The translations under genes and the position numbers were made by a program. From the NCBI GenBank assembly GCA_947650365.1, contig OX393553.1, positions 68,076,216 to 68,140,215 of the forward strand: a stretch of DNA of 64,000 bases. The letters run 5' to 3'. Below the pieces are notes generated by a model. That model made no database searches. It was not told the origin of the DNA and was given only the letters and a program-made list of their open reading frames with translations. The DNA is from Chamaelirium japonicum (taxonomy: Eukaryota; Streptophyta; Magnoliopsida; Liliales; Melanthiaceae). Below are positions 38,862-64,000 of this stretch, piece by piece; positions within the stretch are counted from its first letter, which is position 1; the number at the start of each line of letters is the position of its first letter.

Positions 38862-39977
38862 TCCCTATGATCTATTTCTCTCTAAATATATATCTCTCTC
38901 CCCCCTAAAAAGATGGCGATCATCTCCAGCTTGGTGTCTGGCTCTTTCTCTTCCTCGCGATCTCCAGCTGTATCCGAAATGTCCCTCTCTTTCTCTCTCT
39001 TAATTCTCTTCCCTTACGTACCCACCCACAACCGATGCCCATATGAGCCCACCAGATCCCCCCTTGAAATCTCTATTTATCCCTTACCCGCATGCAAACA
39101 ATCACAACCATCCCATGCAAACTTCCACCCGGATCCAGCCTGGCAAGCTATGCACAACAATCCTCTCGCGAATCTCTTTCTCCCTTAACTTTCTCTCTCT
39201 AAATCCCGTCTCTCTCTCTCTAACTCGATCATAGCTATCGCTGCAATCTCCCATGCAGAAATCCCGTTCCTCTTCCTTCTTCTTTCTCTCTTTTAGATCA
39301 TTCACAACCGTCCTTTGCACCCCATGTGATCCCCCGCTCTCGGATCCTCATTGCGAGATCCCCTCTCTAAACCCGATACCGCCCAGACCTCTCTCATCTC
39401 TTTCCTTATCTGATCCCAATTCTAGCTCATCCACAATCCGATATCCCTCATTAGATCGCAGCTTTCTCTCTCTCCTTCCCAATATTCTTCTCTCTCTCCT
39501 AATCCCAGCCAATCACAGTCATTCCCTATCTCCCGATCCATGCATCTGTCCGAGACGCAACCTTTTAATGTTTTGAGAAATGATATTTCAATTGTAAAAC
39601 AGTTGATGATCATATGGTTTCTTTCAAGGCAACCCAGTACTAATCACGTAAATCTACAAAAGTCACAAAACTAGCAGAACTGCAATTCAGAGAAGACAAC
39701 GGTCCCGCGAGAAAATGGGTGTCTCTATAAATGCCGGTGTTGTCGTCGAAAGTGTTTTGTTGCCGAAGATGTTCAGGTGAGTCGTTCGCTCTCTCTATTC
39801 CCCCGATCTCTCTCTATCACTCTCTCTTCCCCGATCTCTTCCTCCCCGTATCTCTCTTTCTCTCTGTATCTCTTTCTTCCCACCGGTCTCTCTCTTCCCC
39901 TTATCTCTTTCTCCTCGTCTCTCTCTCTCCCCCCACGATCTATGTATCTCTCTATCTGATCTCTCTCTTCCCCACGA

Positions 39978-40009
<32 letters not shown>

Positions 40010-41113
40010 CGGTTCTCTCTCCGTCTTTCTCTCTCTCTCCCCCCAACTCTTTCTCTCTTCCCGGTTCTCTCTCCGTCTTTCTCTCTCTCTCCCCCGACTC
40101 TTTCTCTCTTCCCGGTTCTCTCTCTCTCTCTTCCCCACGATCTTTTTCTCTATATATATCTCTCTTTTCGTCTCTCTCTCCCCCTCTAAAAAGATGGCGA
40201 TCATCTCTCGCTTGTGTTCAACTCTTCCTCTCCCTCACGATCTCCAGCTGTACCCGAACGTCCCTCTCTTAATCCTCTTCCCTTATGTACCCATCCACAA
40301 CCGATGCTCATACGAGCGCACCAGTTCCCCCCTTGAAATCTCTCTTTATCCCTTACCCGCAAGCAGACAATCACAGCCGTCCCATACAAACTTCCACCCG
40401 GATCCAGCATGGCAACCCATGAACAATGATCCCCTCACGAAGCTCTCTCTCCCTTAAATTTATCTCTCTAAATCCCGTCTCTCTCTCTTACTCGATCATA
40501 GCTATCCCTGCTAACCCCCGTGCAGAAATCCCGTTCCCTCCTCCTCCTTCTCCTTTCTTTTTCTTAAATTATTCACAACCGTCATTTGCACCCCATGTGA
40601 TCCCCCCCCCCCTCTCGGATCCTCATCGCAAGATCCTGTCTGTAAACCCAATACCGCCCATACCCCTCTCATCTCTTTCCTTATCTAACCCTGATTCTAG
40701 CTTATCCACTATCTGATATCCCTCATTAGATCACAGCTTTCTCTTTCTCTCCTTCCCGATGGTCTTCTTTCTCTCTCCTAATCCCAACCGATCACAGTCA
40801 TTCCCTATCTCCCGATCCATGCATCCGTCCGAGACCCAGGCTTTCAATGTTTTAAGAAATGATCTTTCAATTGTAAAACAGTTGATGATCATATGGCTTC
40901 TTTCGAGGCAACTCAGTACTAGCCATGTAAAATCTACACAAGTCATAAAACTAGCAGAACTGCAATTCGGTGAAGACAACGGTCCTGCGAGGAAATGGGT
41001 ATCTCTATAAATGCCGGTATTGTCGTCGAAAGTGTTTTGTTGCCGAAGATGTTCAGGTGTATTGCTGCCGAAGACGGCCTGTTGCAGTGCCGACAGGAAC
41101 GAGCATGCACTAG
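38376..41113 (+). mobile_element. candidate 2.7 kb Helitron with duplicated CT-rich cargo
   Basis: The left end TCTATATAACAAGGGGCG follows A, and the right end CTAG (41110-41113) precedes T. A weak hairpin (CCTGT...ACAGG) lies 12 bases before CTAG. No Rep/helicase frame is present. No empty site is available in the window, so this is less certain than the 335 bp Helitron. Confidence 0.4.
38497..41058 (+). repeat. tandem duplication, ~1280 bp period
   Basis: Copy 1 is about 38497-39778 and copy 2 about 39779-41058. Both begin GTTCGCTCTCTC and end with ATGCCGGT...TTGCCGAAGATGTTCAGGT (39731 and 41011). They differ by many small changes and CT-tract lengths, so the duplication is older than that in BRIZ intron 10. 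Copy 1 ends at a donor-like CAG-GTGAGT. The long LSLSL-type frames are CT-repeat artefacts, and I recognise no protein. Confidence 0.85.
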
Positions 41114-41506
41114 TACTAGATAATACAGTTCGCCTCCAAACTCATAGTCATGTACCCAAATTCTAACCGAACCCATATCCCTACCAAACTTTTACTCTAA
41201 AAAAACCATCGTAACAAGAAACCAAAAGAGCTTCTTAACATTGCATTATGATACCTTGAGTTTTTTTCTAAAATAATTGAATAGATAATGGAGAAAAATA
41301 TATAAAATTATACCCAATTCATACCCAAAACCGAACTAAAACCCAAAACCCGATTGTGTATGGATCGGGTGTGGATCCTCTTCTAACCGAATGGGTATGG
41401 GTCGGGTATGGACCCTACAATAACTGAATGGGTTTGGGTATGGGTATGGGTATGGATATGATAGGGTCCGACCCGAACCCCACCGATTTCCACCCCTAGT
41501 TAAGAA

Positions 41507-41613
41507 CAGCTCGTCCTCCGTAAACCCTTCAGAGTTCAGATCCTTCCGCTTCCCCGGCCACGCTCCGGCCACCCTCCGGCCAAATAGTGGGGCGTCTTCT
41601 GTAAACCTTACAG
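41507..41613 (+). promoter_or_regulatory. PRP8 5' UTR / proximal promoter remnant
   Basis: Between the hAT insertion and the ATG only about 107 bp remain: CAGCTCGTCCTCCGTAAACC, a C-rich stretch with two CTCCGGCCACC-like repeats, then TTACAG directly before ATG. Sister repeats carry TCTAGTATAAAAGG here, a TATA-like string that is missing in the functional copy. No TATA box is visible between 41507 and 41613, so transcription probably starts upstream or within the hAT insertion. Confidence 0.45.
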
Positions 41614-60091
<18,478 letters not shown>

Positions 60092-61859
60092 TGTGGATCA
60101 TAGGAATATTGATTAATTTCCCATGGATCTGTATCAGATGTGAGATGTATGTTTGTATGTACCGAGCGATCGTATTCTCTCCGGGTTACGTTGGCCACCT
60201 TGTCTATCTTTGGCTATATATTTGGAGAGTAGGAAGAAAGAGTTGCTGCTGTTGGAGCTTAGCCTAATCTGTGATGCTTAACAGAGTTTTAATATGTGGT
60301 TATCGGGTGTATTTTTGAAAAAACCCTAAAAATAAACTGGTTGGGATCCATGCCTAACCAACCCCTGGGAGGATTAAAAAAAAAAAAAAAACTCATACAT
60401 GCAAATGTCGTAATTTTGGATTGTGTGCCCATACCTGGGTAGGCAGGCCGGCCGGCTGGCTGGCATCTCCGGTCGTATCCAACAAGAACAAGAGACGAGA
60501 TAACCCTTCAACGGATTGGGCCATGCTTTCTACGACTAGGGCTCCTTTTCTTGGTTTCTTTCTTGGGCAATGAAACCGCTCAACCCGATTGACGTTGATG
60601 TGGTGGCGTGCAACAGGTGGTGCAAAAGACTTGGGTTTCATAAATCACCATGTCAATCGGGCAGTCGAAATCGAAAAAACCTTCGGACTGAATAGCATTT
60701 TTCTTTCTTTCTTTGATGATGGGGTAGGGTTACCTTCTCCCATTATTATGGAGGAATTATCCAGTGGAACGGGTGCACCATGTCACCAATGAACAGGTGG
60801 TGCATCACTTATCCAGTGAGGGCAGGCCGCAAATCCGGTGGAGACGGCAAGCATTGGAGACGATGGGGATGGATTTGGCAGTCTGACTGGAGCTATCGGA
60901 TCGTTTGTCATCGTGCGATTGTGATGCATGTCGACCGGCTAGGCTGATCCATTGCCATCCCTTATGCGAAAAACCGTGATACCATGGTTCGGGGCGACTA
61001 CGTTTAATTATTATGTGGTCTTGGTGAGTTTTTTTCTGGGTAACGAGTTTTGGTCTCTGTCCGGGACGATAGGCAACGTTTTACATGTTTTATCGCAGCC
61101 GCATGCAGTCGGGTTGGAGTACGATTCACTTTGGGTCACCTGCCATCATGCGGCTGTGATTTGTGCGGGCCCACCGACCGGAGGAGGTCCGAGATCCGAG
61201 ATCCGAACTCGTTGTTTTCCGACCGACGCTGGTTGGTGCTCCTTCGCATCGACCACCCTCTCCGACTAAACAAGCAGTAGCCGTCGGATTCGAGTCGACC
61301 ACACACATGGAGTTGGACTGCTCAACGGTTTAACCCGTACTCCGCGTGTGAGCAGACCCAAGCACATGATTGAGCGGCCAAAAAAATCAAACAAGTGGCC
61401 GTCACCGAAAGCGGAAAATCTCGGGCGGGAGGGCCCTACCGCATAACGCCGTCGGGATACCTAACTCACCGTTCACCTGTGGAACGCGCCGTGATAGGCG
61501 TCCCCACGCTGATACGCGGTAAGGCCTCCCCATCGAAGTTGCTCCCCACCGAAAGAAGACTGCTGGTTGGCTGCCTTTCCGCTTTCATTGCTTTGGCCGT
61601 CTCGACTGATAGCGTATCCCATCTGCATCACCCTTCTCTCTAGAATCCCTCTTCTCTCTCTAGACAACCCCTACCTCTCCTCGTTCTACATTTTCCGCTT
61701 GACCCTCTCCTCTAGACTCCCATGCCGAGCTGGTCGTAATGTCGGCGGTGGAGGCGTTTCGGCTGAGGTCCCATTCCACCGCCCCTCATTGCTGAGTCGA
61801 GGAGGAGGTGGTGTTGGGGTTTGGTTTCTTGTTCTCTCGGCTCGATTGGGATGCTCCTG
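60092..61859 (+). other. PRP8 3' flank and intergenic region
   Basis: 60092-60330 is presumably the PRP8 3' UTR: AT-rich, in the sense direction, with AATAAAC at about 60331. From 60380 to 61640 the sequence is mixed in composition with short frames (at most 105 codons) of no recognisable family. 61640-61859 is CT-rich and is the likely 5' UTR and promoter region of the kinase gene that follows. No transposon ends were recognised. Confidence 0.5.
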
Positions 61860-62116
61860 ATGGGATTTCGATCTTTCATCTGCTGTGGAAAGGGCTCTGA
61901 TGGGTATGATTTCCCTCTCTTAAATTTTTTTTTTTTTTGATGGGTGAGATCATCTGAAACCGGCGGCGCAGGGAGGAGCCGGGGAAGAAGAAGACGTGGA
62001 GGGTGTTCTCGCTCAAGGAGCTGCATTCCGCGACGAACAGCTTCAACTACGACAACAAGCTGGGGGAAGGGGGGTTCGGGAGCGTGTACTGGGGGCAGCT
62101 CTGGGACGGATCTCAG
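61860..62116 (+). CDS. receptor-like cytoplasmic kinase (PTI1-like family), first two exons, 3' partial
   Basis: Exon 1 is 61860-61903 (MGFRSFICCGKGSDG) and exon 2 is 61972-62116. They are joined by a GT-AG intron in phase 2 and end at a consensus donor after GGATCTCAG. Exon 2 reads TWRVFSLKELHSATNSF and then NKLGEGGFGSVYWG, the kinase glycine-rich loop, ending WDGSQ. The cysteines of MGFRSFICC and the Gly at position 2 suggest myristoylation and palmitoylation at the plasma membrane. The next expected piece, the AVK lysine of subdomain II, is not found up to 64000, so intron 2 is at least 1.9 kb and the gene leaves the window; truncation by a transposon is the alternative. The exact subfamily is uncertain. 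Confidence 0.8.
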
Positions 62117-62331
62117 GTATCGGATCACCCCGGATCCTTTTCTCCTTCGTCTCTTCTTTATATGATTGCAATCGATCCTGACTTGGATTCTTGCCCACAA
62201 TTGCTCATTGATGCTTTGTTGTCCGTGATGCCGTGATGCCGAATGGTTCCCGGATCGTCGGTCCTCAATGTTGGTGGATCTTTGGAGAGAAGTGGGTCGA
62301 GGCTCGATCGGAAAGGGTAGTGAAAATGATG

Positions 62332-62713
62332 TAATTAAGGGTAGTGAAAACTACACTTTGGGCCCCTTGTAGTTTCACTCAAAATGACTCGATCACCTTC
62401 GAGTGAAAAAACGACAGTTTATCCCCCTCTATTCCAAGTTATAATTGCTAGTTTTTTTGTTAAATATAGTAATATATAGCTCACATAGGAGGATTAAGTG
62501 TTGTTTTGTGATCGATTCGAGTTATGAGTGCTAGTTTTTTTGTTAGTTGTACTAGGGGATAGCTAACAGAGGGGGGTTAAGTGTTATTTTGTGAAACTAT
62601 AGGTGCTAATTTGACACGAAAAAAAAAAAATTTGAAGGGAAGAAAAAAACTTGAAGGGGGTTAAGTGATTTTGGGTGAAAATCTAGGGGAGCAAAGTGTA
62701 ATTTTTCCTATAA
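62332..62713. mobile_element. MITE related to 23731-23984, in the kinase intron
   Basis: Left part: GTAGTGAAAACTACACTTTG followed by GGCCCCTTGTAGTTTCACTC. Right part: GGGTTAAGTGATTTTGGGTG and AGCAAAGTGTAATTTTTCCT. These ends are imperfect inverted repeats, and the theme (ACACTTTG..CCCCTTG, GGGTTAAGTG) matches the MITE in BRIZ intron 4. Confidence 0.6.
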
Positions 62714-63042
62714 TTATAAATACAATGATTGAGGGAGATGCCTCTGTCGAGGTGGATATGAATAAATTATGATGCAACTCAAGAACAACTTTTAAAGGCC
62801 AATTCAGTTTCGGCCATTTCATTTCAGCTTCTAACTAGCAACCAAAATTCTAAACTCTGATGGTCATCTTATAAGTTTAATATTTTTCCTGCAAAAAAAA
62901 AAAGATGCAACTCAAAAACCAGTAAATAAAGGCTCTAAACAGATAGTAGAAATTATGAAATGACTACTCTCCATCATAGAATTCAAGCTCACCCAGTCGA
63001 CGACGTCAAGCCCAGAAGCGCTAGCTCCACGACCATCATCAT

Positions 63043-63163
63043 ACAACTATTATATTTGAACATTTCTGATACTAGTATATGTATCAGAAACTGCCATGTA
63101 TCCCTCAACTTGAAACTTTCCTCTATATTATGACCTGGTTACAACTATTATATTTGAACATTT
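63043..63163 (+). repeat. 23 bp direct repeat
   Basis: ACAACTATTATATTTGAACA plus TTT occurs exactly at 63043-63065 and 63141-63163, 98 bp apart. The 75 bp between them show no inverted ends. Probably a small local duplication. 62730-63040 holds nothing I recognise. Confidence 0.8.
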
Positions 63164-63577
63164 AGAGTTTTTTTGCATGTAATTATTTATTCGTAAAATG
63201 GCCAAAATTGTCATATCTTGTATTGGGCATTTATTGCATAGTGGGTCATGTTGTACCTTATTTGCTATTGTTGATTGATATGAAAAGGATAGTGTTGAAT
63301 GCAAAGAATACTTTAGAACCATGTGACTAAGAACATATGGAGGTGAAGTGCCAATTCCGTGGTTGTTATGTGAGTATGTCATGCAAAATTGGTATTAATT
63401 GTCTGTGATAGAAGGCATAAGCCCGTGTCAGTCAACCCTCATTGATTTGTTGGACCCATTTATGTTCAGGTGGACTGAAATTGTGAAGCTCACATGAATT
63501 GAAAATAGATGATATTGCAAACCAACATTATTTTACTGTTAAGTCATTGATTTATTCCTTACTAAGTGGTCTCTATA

Positions 63578-63709
63578 TACAAGCCAGCTTAGCTGGTAAA
63601 GTTCTCTCGGTGGTTGTACCTGAGACCTAGGATTGAATCTGGTAGGGGTCTGCCTTAACCCTCCTTCAGATGAAACGATGAGGTGTTCTTAAAAGTAAAA
63701 AGAAAAAAA
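63578..63709 (+). mobile_element. tRNA-derived SINE with target duplication
   Basis: A-box-like TTAGCTGGTAAAG and B-box-like GGATTGAATC lie at normal Pol III spacing, followed by a 3' A-rich tail (AAAAGTAAAAAGAAAAAAA). Flanks TGGTCTCTATA (63567-63577) and TGGTCGCTATA (63710-63720) form an 11 bp duplication with one mismatch. Resembles Au-type plant SINEs. 63721-64000 is AT/CT-rich and shows no feature. Confidence 0.8.
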
Positions 63710-64000
63710 TGGTCGCTATAGCTCTATAGAGTGATACCTGTTCCCCAGATAGTTTGTGCCCATGTAGCCCTTTCCATTCTTCTTTCTTTCTCTTCCTCTT
63801 TTTTTTTCCCATCATCCATTCATTCTATTTTCCCTCTCCTTTTTGCTTCTTCTTTAGTCTTTTCTATCGATTTGTCGTAGTCAATAACCTATATTCTTGT
63901 AACTATTTGCAATGTACTACAATACCAAGATCTCGAGTCACATGGTATGCAAGTAACTGAAGCTAATTAAAGTCATAACCTTGCATTCTTGTAGTTCCCA

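Larger units (their letters stand above)
36779..41498. mobile_element. hAT-type non-autonomous element, enlarged by nested insertions
   Basis: The terminal inverted repeats are TAGGGGTGG at 36779 and CCACCCCTA ending 41498. The 8 bp duplications are ATTAAGAA (36771-36778) and GTTAAGAA (41499-41506), one mismatch. Subterminal GGGTATGGGTATGG repeats occur at both ends. Removing the nested solo LTR and candidate Helitron leaves roughly 600 bp, a usual size for a hAT MITE. It splits the last dead PRP8 repeat from the functional gene. Confidence 0.8.

Noticed and set aside
38498-40204. Leucine/serine-rich frames of up to 152 codons
   Set aside because: Produced by CT-rich sequence that is free of stops by composition; opposite-strand Arg/Glu frames mirror them.

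Overview
This is nuclear DNA of a flowering plant. The two large genes have plant spliceosomal introns, and the repeats are typical of angiosperms: Tekay/Del, Tat-like and chromovirus Ty3/gypsy elements, Ty1/copia, hAT, Helitron, fold-back MITEs and a tRNA-derived SINE. A non-grass monocot is my best guess, with low confidence.

There are three real genes. (1) A minus-strand, 12-exon gene at 29829-16469 encodes a complete 512-residue BRAP2-type RING/ZnF-UBP ubiquitin ligase (BRIZ family). (2) A plus-strand, 25-exon gene at 41614-60091 encodes a complete 2357-residue PRP8, the core protein of the U5 snRNP and spliceosome. In both, every splice phase closes. (3) The first two exons (61860-62116) of a plus-strand receptor-like cytoplasmic kinase run off the right edge.

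The rest is nested mobile DNA. From 1 to about 14.6 kb, a decayed Tekay/Del gypsy element (pol plus a 3.7 kb 3' LTR) sits in the gag of a decayed Ty1/copia element. The 3' end of that copia element is split by a 1454 bp Tat-like solo LTR with perfect GTAAT target duplications. Next is an ~880 bp palindrome flanked by (TA)n/(GA)n. The BRIZ introns hold a recent 1126 bp tandem duplication, MITEs, hAT-like pieces and a copia remnant. A 500 bp fold-back element lies about 40 bp upstream of the BRIZ start codon.

The most unusual structure is at 31992-42266, just upstream of PRP8. The PRP8 5' end (5' flank, exon 1, intron 1 and the first 34 bases of exon 2) is repeated in tandem five times before the functional copy, with a period of about 945 bp. 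Every repeat is broken in a different way. One holds a 335 bp Helitron whose empty site is visible in its sister repeats. Another boundary holds a 4.7 kb hAT insertion that itself contains a solo LTR with ATACC duplications and a candidate Helitron with a duplicated cargo. PRP8 intron 16 (7.1 kb) carries a whole LTR retrotransposon (49486-55357, AATTT duplications) that has lost its reverse transcriptase.

The genes form no operon or shared pathway beyond being neighbours. What links them is tolerance: two housekeeping genes keep open reading frames while their introns and 5' flanks take on many nested insertions.
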